DNA of 16,573 nucleotides. Source: JBFISM01 sp041608535. Its GTDB lineage: Bacteria; Actinomycetota; Acidimicrobiia; Spongiisociales; UBA5794. The stretch spans positions 1 to 16,573 of the forward strand of contig JBFISM010000080.1 in NCBI GenBank assembly GCA_041608535.1. The letters run 5' to 3'. Shown in pieces: positions 7,279 through 13,184 of the stretch; positions within the stretch are counted from its first letter, which is position 1, and every line of letters starts with the position of its first letter. The position numbers were made by a program, and so were the translations under genes. The notes under the pieces are model-generated. The model searched no databases. It had not been told where the DNA came from and saw only the letters and a program-made list of their open reading frames with translations.

Positions 7279-8439
7279 TTGAGGGCGGGAGATCGGGTCA
7301 TTCGCACTGGGCAACGTGGGGAGAGGTCGCGAGTCGTGCAAGCAGATCACCAGCCCGTCGTGCCGTGCGCAGGCGAGCCCTTCCCCCTGACGCAGGGCGT
7401 CATCGACCTTTCCGACGACCTGCGCTCGCTCTTTCGTGGCACGTGGCGCGATCTCGCCGCACCGGGGAACGCCTGGGACGGGGCCGATCGGATCGCCATC
7501 GCAGCTGCGGCGCGGGCCGTTCGGCTTGGTCAGGCGGTCGACGAGGCGCTGGATCGCAGAGCCATTGCGGCCATCGAGCTCACCGTCGCACGTCCCTGGG
7601 AGGCGACCGAGACCACAGTCGCCGAGATGGTGGCGACACTTGGAGAGACAGGCTATGTCGAGCTCGTCGGCGTCGTCGGCGCCGTGCACGGAATCGACAT
7701 CGCAACCGCCCTGCTCGGCGAGGCCGCCGAGCCGCTACCCCGGGCGCAAGCCGGTCTCCCGGTGAGCGAGGAGGCCCCCGGTCTGCGCCGGCGCAGCGCA
7801 TGGGTGGCCATGGACGGTGCGGCGGGACCACGCCGAGCGCTCGCCGCCGCACCGAGAATCCGCCGCACGGTGAACCGCCTCCTCGACACGATGTACCCCG
7901 AATCGGTGCACTCGGGACGGGAGGGAGTTCCGGAAACCATGCGGATGCAGATGGAGACGGTGGTGCTCGCCGCGTCGTTGGCGAATCGATGCTCGTACTG
8001 CGTTCTCGTCCACATGCAGTCGCTACTCGCCGCAGCGGCTCGGCAGCAGGTCGACATCGATCTCGAGGCTGTTGCCGACGGTCGGGGCGACATTGGTTTC
8101 CGCGGCGGACGTGAGCTGGTGGCGCTCGGTCGGGCGTCTTCGTCGGCACAGCCGGGTACCCACGCCACGCGGGCTGTCGCCGCGGCGCTCGGCGATGAGA
8201 CGGCACTGGCGGCCGTCCAGCGGGCGGCGGCGATCCAGATCGCCAACCGCCTCGCCACCATGACCGGACAACGCGTGCCCAAATCGCGACGAGACGGCAT
8301 GCTTCCTCACCTGGAGACGGTTGGTGCGCTGGCGTTTCCTCACGCCGATCTCGTTCGAGAGCCCAGCTCGGTGCGGCGGAAACTTGCGGCACTCAAACGT
8401 GGTCTTCGCCGCGGGCGCAGCGGCGCAATCATCAGCTGA
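7279..8439 (+). CDS. AhpD-like / carboxymuconolactone decarboxylase family protein, long form
   Basis: A 386-residue soluble helical protein. The only clear family signature is the AhpD-type redox motif C238-S-Y-C241 with H245 (ANRCSYCVLVHMQ), typical of alkylhydroperoxidase-like and carboxymuconolactone decarboxylase proteins. It is roughly twice the usual single-domain length, with a helical region on each side that could be a second, degenerate copy of the fold. Start TTG 7279 is chosen because GGGAGG (7268-7273) lies 5 nt before it; a later in-frame GTG at 7336 is the main alternative. The gene ends 2 bp from the stop of the convergent PH-domain gene. A peroxide- or radical-handling role is known for the family; the substrate here is unknown. 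Confidence 0.8.
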   Translation: MRAGDRVIRTGQRGERSRVVQADHQPVVPCAGEPFPLTQGVIDLSDDLRSLFRGTWRDLAAPGNAWDGADRIAIAAAARAVRLGQAVDEALDRRAIAAIELTVARPWEATETTVAEMVATLGETGYVELVGVVGAVHGIDIATALLGEAAEPLPRAQAGLPVSEEAPGLRRRSAWVAMDGAAGPRRALAAAPRIRRTVNRLLDTMYPESVHSGREGVPETMRMQMETVVLAASLANRCSYCVLVHMQSLLAAAARQQVDIDLEAVADGRGDIGFRGGRELVALGRASSSAQPGTHATRAVAAALGDETALAAVQRAAAIQIANRLATMTGQRVPKSRRDGMLPHLETVGALAFPHADLVREPSSVRRKLAALKRGLRRGRSGAIIS

Positions 8440-8441
8440 CG

Positions 8442-9053
8442 CTAGATGTCGTCGAGCAGCGCCTGTTTCTTGGCGGCGAACTCTTCGTCGGTGAGGACGC
8501 CGTCGCGGTGCAGCTCTGCGAGCTTTTGCAGCTGGGTTGCGGCATCGGCCGGGGCGGCAACCCGCCCGGTCCCGGTCCGTTGCTCTCGCGTCCGGTAGAG
8601 CAGCGACTGGAACTCCTCTGGGTCCGGGATGTCGCTGAACCGGCTCTGGCCGCTCTCCCCTGCCGACTCGATGAGGAGGTCGCCCGACCGAAGCAACCGC
8701 TCGATCACGTTCTGCTGGAACAACACGTTGGTGATGTTCTCCAAAGGAAGCTCGATGCCCTGGCGGGCAACGACACCCGAGCGCTGGATGAGACGCTCAG
8801 AGGTGAGCACATACAACGTGAACCACCACTTGATCAGCGGCGTCACCGTCAGCGGTATGAGCGCGGCCACGATGACGAGGGAGGTGATGAGATCGATCGT
8901 CGAGTCGTCAGGCGGTATCACTTGATAGACGAGCACGATGGCGATGATCGCAGCGATGACCCAGAGCACCGGGATGAAAAGCAGGCGCCAATGTGGACGG
9001 AACTCCCTGACGACGGTCTCGTCGTCGGTGAGCAGGTTGCGTGGAAATGGCAT
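8442..9053 (-). CDS. Membrane protein with bacterial PH (bPH2) and SHOCT domains
   Basis: A 203-residue integral membrane protein. Two transmembrane helices (about 23-44 and 53-75) are followed by a YdbS-type bacterial PH domain at about 78-155 (YVLTSERLIQRSGVVARQG... ENITNVLFQQ...). A Thr/Gly/Ala linker then leads to a C-terminal SHOCT motif at about 174-203 (LQKLAELHRDGVLTDEEFAA). SHOCT motifs are thought to mediate oligomerisation; the biochemical role is not known. The frame is open far upstream, but ATG 9053 is the start that gives a normal N-terminus. It has no ribosome site but lies 6 nt after TATCCT, so the mRNA is probably leaderless. It is downstream of structured RNA A, whose terminator ends about 57 nt before this promoter element. 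Confidence 0.87.
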   Translation of the reverse strand: MPFPRNLLTDDETVVREFRPHWRLLFIPVLWVIAAIIAIVLVYQVIPPDDSTIDLITSLVIVAALIPLTVTPLIKWWFTLYVLTSERLIQRSGVVARQGIELPLENITNVLFQQNVIERLLRSGDLLIESAGESGQSRFSDIPDPEEFQSLLYRTREQRTGTGRVAAPADAATQLQKLAELHRDGVLTDEEFAAKKQALLDDI

Positions 9054-9059
9054 GCCAGC

Positions 9060-9065
9060 AGGATA
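9060..9065 (-). promoter_or_regulatory. Probable leaderless -10 element of the bPH2/SHOCT gene
   Basis: TATCCT lies 6 nt before ATG 9053 and there is no Shine-Dalgarno sequence. This gives the gene its own start site downstream of the RNA A terminator. No clear -35 box is seen. Confidence 0.5.
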
Positions 9066-9121
9066 CCGGCCGGCCGCTCCGCAGAGAGCTCCACAAGAGG
9101 TGTTTTCCACCCAAGACGCGG

Positions 9122-9429
9122 AAAACCCCGAGGGAGCTTCCGCCGAAACTTCCACCCTCTCGGGGAATTCCTGCTCGGCCTTCGCCCGAAGGCGCCGACC
9201 GTGCCGCTGCATCGGCCGAAGCCTTTGCAGCCACCTCGTGCGGCGTATCCGACCCGAAGGTCTTCGTCCGGCCCCCGAGGGGGCCGCCGGTCCCGAAGGA
9301 CCATCACCGTACGTGGTGCTCCGCCCCGTCTTACGACGGTGCGGGCCCGATCCGCCTTGCGGCTTCACGGGTGCGGTGACCCGAAGGTCTCCGCCGGTGC
9401 CGTCGACCCGGTTCCCCGGGTCGGCGACG
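9122..9429 (-). ncRNA. Candidate structured RNA A (tetraloop hairpin train)
   Basis: About 308 nt on the minus strand between a sigma-70-like promoter (9436-9464) and a terminator hairpin with a U tract. No coding frame here looks like a protein. The RNA strand forms consecutive hairpins capped by stable tetraloops: GGAA on an 8-bp stem (9404-9423), UUCG (9373-9394, two 4-bp stems around an A/A mismatch), GUAA (9321-9344), UUCG (9289-9302), CUCG (9270-9285), UUCG (9251-9262), UUCG (9206-9231, a 6-bp and a 3-bp stem around an AA/GA loop) and UUCG (9183-9194). All UUCG loops have the optimal C-G closing pair, and only on this strand. It shares promoter, first nucleotides and terminator with RNA B. 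It is either an independent RNA or a terminated leader of the bPH2 gene. I do not recognise a known family. Confidence 0.6.
9126..9165 (-). terminator. Intrinsic terminator of RNA A
   Basis: Minus-strand hairpin with a 12-position stem starting CCCCGAG / CTCGGGG (one A/C mismatch and G-U wobbles). It has a 3x3 GGA/GAA internal loop and a UUCG cap, and is followed at once by UUUU (9125-9122). The 45-bp block 9121-9165 matches 11753-11797 at 42 positions. On the plus strand no T tract follows, so the direction is minus. Confidence 0.75.
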
Positions 9430-9435
9430 ATGAAA

Positions 9436-9491
9436 AATGTATGCGATCGAGAGGGGCGGCGCAACCCAGAATCGACCTTCTTTTTCGCGAG
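9436..9491 (-). promoter_or_regulatory. Promoter of RNA A with conserved upstream box
   Basis: Minus strand: -35-like TTGCGC (9459-9464), 17-bp spacer, -10-like TACATT (9436-9441), predicted start near 9429. An upstream box CTCGCGAAAA (9482-9491) lies 41 bp from the -10. The same box, a GGGTTG at the -35 and TTTCATCG after the -10 recur at RNA B with nearly the same spacing (42 bp), which supports a functional promoter. A 9-bp inverted repeat (GAGGGGCGG 9451-9459 with CCGCCCCTC 9512-9520) brackets the region. Confidence 0.6.
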
Positions 9492-9525
9492 CCATTCGAT
9501 TGTTTCGCGAACCGCCCCTCCAACC

Positions 9526-9555
9526 TGTGGACAACTCCGTGATGTGCGTGGACAA
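9526..9555. promoter_or_regulatory. Pair of DnaA-box-like sequences
   Basis: TGTGGACAA at 9526-9534 is the reverse complement of TTGTCCACA, the DnaA-box form found in high-GC actinobacteria. CGTGGACAA at 9547-9555 differs by one base. They are 21 bp apart, two helical turns. Two sites are too few for an origin; a DnaA-responsive regulatory site upstream of RNA A is possible but speculative. Confidence 0.3.
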
Positions 9556-9592
9556 CGCAATCGACACCCTGTCATCGCCTCGAGGCTCGGTC

Positions 9593-10546
9593 TCACTCGC
9601 CCGGCTGGCTACCAACGAACTCGACGAACTCGGCGGAGTACCGCTCCCACAGGTCGATGGCCTCGGGTGTCAACCGGGGAGCACACGCTCCGCCGTCAAA
9701 ACACTGATTCTCGTCGTACAGGGTCCACTTGTCGTCCGGGTGGGTGCGATCCAGCCACTCGACGAACGGGTCCATGACGTCGCTGAGGTTGGTTCCCGGC
9801 ACCGGCGTATAGAACTCACCGATGTCCAAGACCATGTCGAGCCGCTCGATCTGGCCATCGACGATGGTGAACGTGAAGGCCGTTCTGGCCGAAGCGATCG
9901 GGCCGAGCTCGAGTGCCTTGGACCAGTCGTTCTCCCAAGTGAAGGGGCACTGCAGCGTGATCTGCTGCTCCACACCGCCGGGCGCCTCGCGGCACGTGCC
10001 AAGCGTGAAGTGCCAGCCGGTGACTCGCTCCAAGTCCATGGCGGGGGCGTACCCGCTGGGACTGCTGGCGAGGTCACCGCTGATCGTCGCTGAGTCGGCG
10101 AAGAACGATGCCATCTCGTCCGCATCGTGGCGGTTGCGAGAGTCGATGTAGCCGTTCAGGATCTCCAGCGGTGTACGAGCAACCGTCGTTGGTGCGGCTG
10201 TCGTGGCTGGAGCGACCGTCGTCGCAGGCGCAATCGTGGTCGGCGGCGGTTCGGTGGTCACTGGATTCTCGTCGCCGCGAAGGACGTTGAAGGTGGTGAC
10301 CCCGATGAGCAGAATCAGCGCCGCTGCAGCCGCCAGAGCGATGAGTGGTCCGCGCCACCGGTTCGGGCGGTTGCCGGGGCCCGTGTCGTGGACAGGGGTC
10401 AGAGTGGTGTTGGTCATTGCCATGCTCCTCTCGTCGATGCGGGCGAGGAGGCCGGCCGAGGTCAGCGCACTGGCGGGCAACGTATCCAGCGACGGGATCT
10501 GATTCGCTGAGATGACACGTTCGATGGTGAGCCGAGTGTCGGTCAT
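9593..10546 (-). CDS. Membrane protein with SnoaL/NTF2-like outer domain, putative sigma-factor partner
   Basis: A 317-residue protein. A cytoplasmic N-terminus of about 65 residues is followed by one transmembrane helix at about 66-89 (PLIALAAAAALILLIGVTTFNVL). A TTxAPATT-type linker (95-123) leads to an external domain beginning PLEILNGYIDSRNRHDADEMASFFAD, typical of the SnoaL/NTF2-like fold. Cysteine pairs in the outer part may form disulfides. The ATG at 10546 overlaps the sigma-factor stop as ATGA, with GGGGAGG just upstream, so the two are co-translated. This layout matches transmembrane anti-sigma factors, but the N-terminal part has no zinc-binding HxxxCxxC motif. An anti-sigma role is therefore inferred from position and topology only. 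Confidence 0.8.
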   Translation of the reverse strand: MTDTRLTIERVISANQIPSLDTLPASALTSAGLLARIDERSMAMTNTTLTPVHDTGPGNRPNRWRGPLIALAAAAALILLIGVTTFNVLRGDENPVTTEPPPTTIAPATTVAPATTAAPTTVARTPLEILNGYIDSRNRHDADEMASFFADSATISGDLASSPSGYAPAMDLERVTGWHFTLGTCREAPGGVEQQITLQCPFTWENDWSKALELGPIASARTAFTFTIVDGQIERLDMVLDIGEFYTPVPGTNLSDVMDPFVEWLDRTHPDDKWTLYDENQCFDGGACAPRLTPEAIDLWERYSAEFVEFVGSQPGE

Positions 10547-11106
10547 GAGGCCACCTCCCCGGGTTCGGCCGAGAAGGGACTGCTCGGTGGTGGAGCGCTG
10601 TTGCGCACCAAGTGCCTGTGCAGCTTCTTGATCGCTCTGGCGTACCTGGCCTCGACGGCGCGGTCGGTCATGGCGAGCACGGCGCCGACCTCGGCATTGG
10701 AGAGGCCTTCCCACAGCTTCAAACGGATCACGTCCTGGTCGGTATCGCCGAGCGTGGCGATGGCGTCGAAAACCTCGCGGTGCTCCTCACGCACGACGAT
10801 CTGCACATCCGGATCCTCCCCACGGTTCTCCGCAAAGGAACCGACCTTGGCGACGAGCCGGCTGTGACGGCGGCCGCTGCGTTCCCAATTGCGGACGACG
10901 TTGCGGGCGACGCCGTACAGCCACAAGCGCGCCTCGTCGCCTTCCGGGATGCGCTCGGTGCGACGCCACGCCACCAGGAAGATCTCGGAAGCGGCTTCGT
11001 TGGCGTCGTCGACAGGGAGCCGGCGCAGGCAGTATGCATGGAGCTCCCGATTGTGAGCGTCGAAGAGGCGGCGAAACCTCTCGTCTCGACTGGGCACGAC
11101 GGCCAC
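10543..11106 (-). CDS. ECF-type RNA polymerase sigma-70 family factor
   Basis: A 187-residue sigma factor with only regions 2 and 4. Region 2 runs from FRRLFDAHNRELHAYCLRRL through the DANEAASEIFLVAWRR and RLWLYGVARNVVRNWER stretches. Region 4 (LGDTDQDVIRLKLWEGLSNAEVGAVL and a basic recognition helix AVEARYARAIKKLHRHL) ends the protein. The frame is open to 11289, but the conserved domain starts just after GTG 11106, which has GGAG 5 nt upstream; the extra upstream codons are low-complexity and cross a perfect inverted repeat. It overlaps the next gene by 4 nt, the usual sigma/anti-sigma arrangement. Its target promoters are not evident in the window. Confidence 0.9.
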   Translation of the reverse strand: MAVVPSRDERFRRLFDAHNRELHAYCLRRLPVDDANEAASEIFLVAWRRTERIPEGDEARLWLYGVARNVVRNWERSGRRHSRLVAKVGSFAENRGEDPDVQIVVREEHREVFDAIATLGDTDQDVIRLKLWEGLSNAEVGAVLAMTDRAVEARYARAIKKLHRHLVRNSAPPPSSPFSAEPGEVAS

Positions 11107-11158
11107 GGCGGCTCCAGGTGCTCTCCGATTGAACTTACATGTCCCGAACCAGGCTGCA

Positions 11159-11280
11159 CCCTCAGATTTTTTCGAGGGGTCGGCACGGATCCGGACATGA
11201 GGAGACGCCACGATCGGGCGCGGGGAGGGACTGCCCCAATGCAACGAGGCCCCAGAGAAATCGAGGGCCTCGTTGCATTG
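11159..11280. repeat. Inverted repeats upstream of the sigma-factor gene
   Basis: A 16-bp perfect inverted repeat, CAATGCAACGAGGCCC (11237-11252) with its complement at 11265-11280, encloses a 12-nt loop. Neither side has a T tract. A smaller CCCTC / GAGGG repeat around a T6 run lies at 11159-11177. Otherwise the stretch 11107-11313 holds no recognisable gene. The large hairpin could end transcription coming from the repeat region on the minus strand, or mark the end of a mobile or duplicated segment. Confidence 0.7.
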
Positions 11281-11313
11281 AGCAGACACGCCGGCGGTGC
11301 TCGTTACGCACAG

Positions 11314-11702
11314 AAGACGCGCTCACGGTGCACAACAACGATGTTGCCTGCTGGCGAAGGAGCGAGATCCCGCACGAGCCCAAACAACAAACCGACCCAA
11401 CAAACCGCCCCACCACAGCAACCACATTCGCACGCACCCGAAGGGTGCGGCGGTTGTCCCACCCGCACGTCCCGCGGCAGCCGTCGGCTGGGCCGCCGCC
11501 CACACGGACAACCGTGTAAGACGCGCTCATGGTGCACGACAACGATGTTGCCTGCCGGCGAAGGAGGGAGACCCGGCACGAGCGCGACGAGCCATTCGAC
11601 CCAACACACCATCCCCACCACAGCAACAAAGTTCGCACGCACCCGAAGGGTGCGGCGGTTGTCCCACCCGCACGTCCCGCGGCAGCCGTCGGCTGGGCCG
11701 CC
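11314..11702. repeat. Tandem 204-bp direct repeat, two copies
   Basis: Copy 1 begins at 11314 and copy 2 at 11518. The first 66 bp differ at 6 positions, the middle (about 11380-11426) is diverged, and the last 71 bp (11427-11497 and 11632-11702) are identical. Each copy holds three triloop hairpins: CAAC-GAT-GTTG near its start, CGCACCC-GAA-GGGTGCG (11433-11449, 11638-11654) and CAGCC-GTC-GGCTG. A further hairpin, ACACGG-ACAA-CCGTGT (11502-11517), joins the copies. The diverged middle is strongly C/A-rich on the plus strand. Open frames cross it in several phases without protein character, so it is probably non-coding. The stretch 11703-11752 after it shows nothing else. Confidence 0.9.
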
Positions 11703-11753
11703 CCTGAACCCCTCCACCGCAAGGCAACGCGGAGCCAGCCGACAATCAATACG

Positions 11754-12178
11754 AAAACCCCGAGGGAGTTTCCGCCGAAGCGTCCACCCTCTCGGGGCTT
11801 TCTTCCGAGGCGTCCCGAGGGACACCTCAGTTCGACTCGGGCCGAAGCCGTCATCGATGTTTGGCCTGCAGTTCCTTCTCTGAGCGGCAAGCCGCTCATT
11901 TCCGGCCCCGCTGGGCCTCCCGTTTCGTCTCCGAAGAGCCGTTCCGGGACTCCAAAAGCCGAAGCCTTTGCGTTCCGTACGCCTGATCTCTCGATCCTGC
12001 GTGCGGTCGGTTCCCCTCGCTTCGCCGAAGCTCCGCTCAGGTCCCCTTTACCCGTCCGGCTTGCGCCTTCCGGGCCTTCCAGGTTCGGTTCCGCTTCCCT
12101 CCGGTTGCCCGGACTTCCGCTTCCCCTACCGCTCCGAAGAGCGGCCCTGTCGACCTCTCCGGGCAAGCCCTTCGAGGC
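11754..12178 (-). ncRNA. Candidate structured RNA B (longer tetraloop hairpin train)
   Basis: About 425 nt on the minus strand, with promoter and terminator matching those of RNA A. Successive hairpins, 5' to 3', by loop: CUUG (12154-12177), UUCG (12129-12144, 6-bp stem), GCAA (12100-12113), GCAA (12051-12074), UUCG or a triloop (12019-12036), GAGA (11979-12002), UUCG (11953-11970), UUCG (11919-11948), AGCG (11904-11917), CUUG (11881-11898, 7-bp stem), UUCG (11834-11852), CUCG (11807-11828, 9-bp stem), then the terminator. Several stems contain a 3x3 purine internal loop GAA/GGA, expected to form consecutive sheared G-A pairs. The stable loop types occur on the minus strand only, fixing the direction. 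Function unknown; no recognised family. Confidence 0.62.
11758..11797 (-). terminator. Intrinsic terminator of RNA B
   Basis: Same hairpin as at RNA A: a 12-position stem CCCCGAG... / ...CTCGGGG, a GGA/GAA internal loop, then CGC-UUCG-GCG, followed by UUUU (11757-11754). The inner stem is fully paired here but weaker in copy A, and the stem base next to the internal loop is U-A here and U-G there, so differences keep the fold. Confidence 0.78.
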
Positions 12179-12184
12179 GATGAA

Positions 12185-12241
12185 ACAGTACGCCCTCCGC
12201 TCGGCGAGCGTCAACCCGGATCCATGGTTGGTTTTCGCGAG
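12185..12241 (-). promoter_or_regulatory. Promoter of RNA B with conserved upstream box
   Basis: Minus strand: -35 TTGACG (12209-12214), 18-bp spacer, -10-like TACTGT (12185-12190), predicted start near 12178, followed by TTTCATCG as at RNA A. The upstream box CTCGCGAAAA is at 12232-12241, 42 bp from the -10. Confidence 0.65.
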
Positions 12242-12325
12242 GTCAGAAAAGAAATCGCGACGCGGTGACGTTCGCCGTCCTCGTCTCGAAATCACACGGA
12301 TGTGGTTTCTGTCATTGCGAGGCGG

Positions 12326-12331
12326 TAGTGT
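12326..12331 (+). promoter_or_regulatory. Probable leaderless -10 element of the RecB-like gene
   Basis: TAGTGT lies exactly 7 nt before ATG 12339. No Shine-Dalgarno sequence is present, and no clear -35 box is seen. Confidence 0.5.
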
Positions 12332-12338
12332 CGTGACC

Positions 12339-13184
12339 ATGACGAGCGGTACGATCGCCACGGACAACGCTGTGACGACGGAAACCACCATGCTTTCGAC
12401 TCCGCAGCTGCTGGAGAACTTGTCGCCGAGTCGCGCCAGCGATTTCAAGCAGTGCCCGCAGCTCTTCAAGTTCAGGGCGATCGACAAGATCGAGGCTCCG
12501 CCGACCGTGCACCAGGCCCGGGGCACGGCTGCGCATCTCGCGCTGCAACGTCTCTTCGAGGAGGCCGCTGGTGAGCGGACCCCGGAACGGCTCTTCGATC
12601 TCTTCCGGAACGCCTGGCAGGAGCTGAAGGACATCGAGTACCCGGACCTGTTCGAAGATACGGACAGCGAGCGGCGCTGGGGTATCGAGAGCTTGGAGAT
12701 CCTCGCCAACTACTTCCTCATCGAACAGCCGAGCGCATTCGAGCCTCTCGATCGTGAGCTCGACATGACCGAGTCGGTGGGCGAGATGTCTATCCGCGGC
12801 ATCCTCGATCGGATGGAGGAGACCGCGGATGGGCTCGTGATCACGGATTACAAGACGGGCAAGGCGCCACCGGAACGGTATGCATTGTCCGCGTTCTTTG
12901 CGCTCAAGATCTATGCGCTGTTGATCCGGCAGCGCCTGGGGCGCACGCCGGTGCGTCTCAAGCTGCTGTACCTCAACGGCCCCACGGTGTACGAGATACC
13001 GGTCACCGACCGGCAGCTCGACGCCATGCGACGCCAGCTCGACGCATTGTGGTCGGCGATCAATCGGGCCATCGAGAGCGAGCATTTTCCCCCGAACCCG
13101 GGACCGCTGTGCTCGTGGTGCTCGTACAAGCCACTGTGTCCAGCTTGGGCCGACGAGGACGACGCAGACGCACAGGCCGGGTAG
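12339..13184 (+). CDS. Stand-alone RecB-like PD-(D/E)XK exonuclease with Fe-S cysteines
   Basis: A 281-residue nuclease-domain protein without a helicase. The N-terminal segment SRASDFKQCPQLFKF carries C39. H66 in RGTAAHLALQ, D157 in RGILDRME, and D170/K172 in ITDYKTGK form the PD-(D/E)XK active site. The C-terminal LCSWCSYKPLCPAW supplies C258, C261 and C267, which with C39 match the four-cysteine Fe-S arrangement of AddB/Cas4-type nucleases. Cas4 is unlikely because no CRISPR genes are present; single-domain RecB-family exonucleases of this size are common in actinobacteria. The frame is open far upstream through RNA B, but only the part after ATG 12339 is protein-like. ATG 12390 is an alternative start. 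The stop TAG shares its last base with the GTG of the ArfB gene. Confidence 0.9.
   Translation: MTSGTIATDNAVTTETTMLSTPQLLENLSPSRASDFKQCPQLFKFRAIDKIEAPPTVHQARGTAAHLALQRLFEEAAGERTPERLFDLFRNAWQELKDIEYPDLFEDTDSERRWGIESLEILANYFLIEQPSAFEPLDRELDMTESVGEMSIRGILDRMEETADGLVITDYKTGKAPPERYALSAFFALKIYALLIRQRLGRTPVRLKLLYLNGPTVYEIPVTDRQLDAMRRQLDALWSAINRAIESEHFPPNPGPLCSWCSYKPLCPAWADEDDADAQAG

Noticed and set aside
9301..9330. CACGTACGG in RNA A resembles part of group II intron domain V
   Set aside because: The 34-nt domain V hairpin with its GAAA loop and catalytic triad is not present, and no intron reverse transcriptase is nearby.
9054..9596. Longer N-terminus for the bPH2/SHOCT protein (frame open to 9596)
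   Set aside because: The upstream part would be translated from RNA A and its terminator and has no protein character. ATG 9053 gives a normal N-terminus.
11107..11289. Longer N-terminus for the sigma factor (frame open to 11289)
   Set aside because: The extra codons lie over the 16-bp inverted repeat and are not sigma-like. GTG 11106 has a ribosome site right before region 2.
11314..11702. CRISPR or integron attC array
   Set aside because: There are only two long copies with a 204-bp period. There are no short repeats with regular spacers, and no cas or integrase genes.
12080..12130. Resemblance of RNA B to bacterial RNase P RNA (a GGAAGTCCGGGC-like string)
   Set aside because: The other universally conserved RNase P blocks are absent on this strand, and the string is explained by the GCAA hairpin at 12100-12113.
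11162..12709. Very long open frames on both strands across the RNA/repeat region (for example 11529-13184 plus upstream part, 11162-12709 minus, 10612-11883 plus)
   Set aside because: High GC keeps stops rare in several phases at once. The translations are Pro/Arg/Gly-rich and match no family, and they cross perfect inverted repeats, tandem repeats and the terminator. Only the part after 12339 is a real protein.
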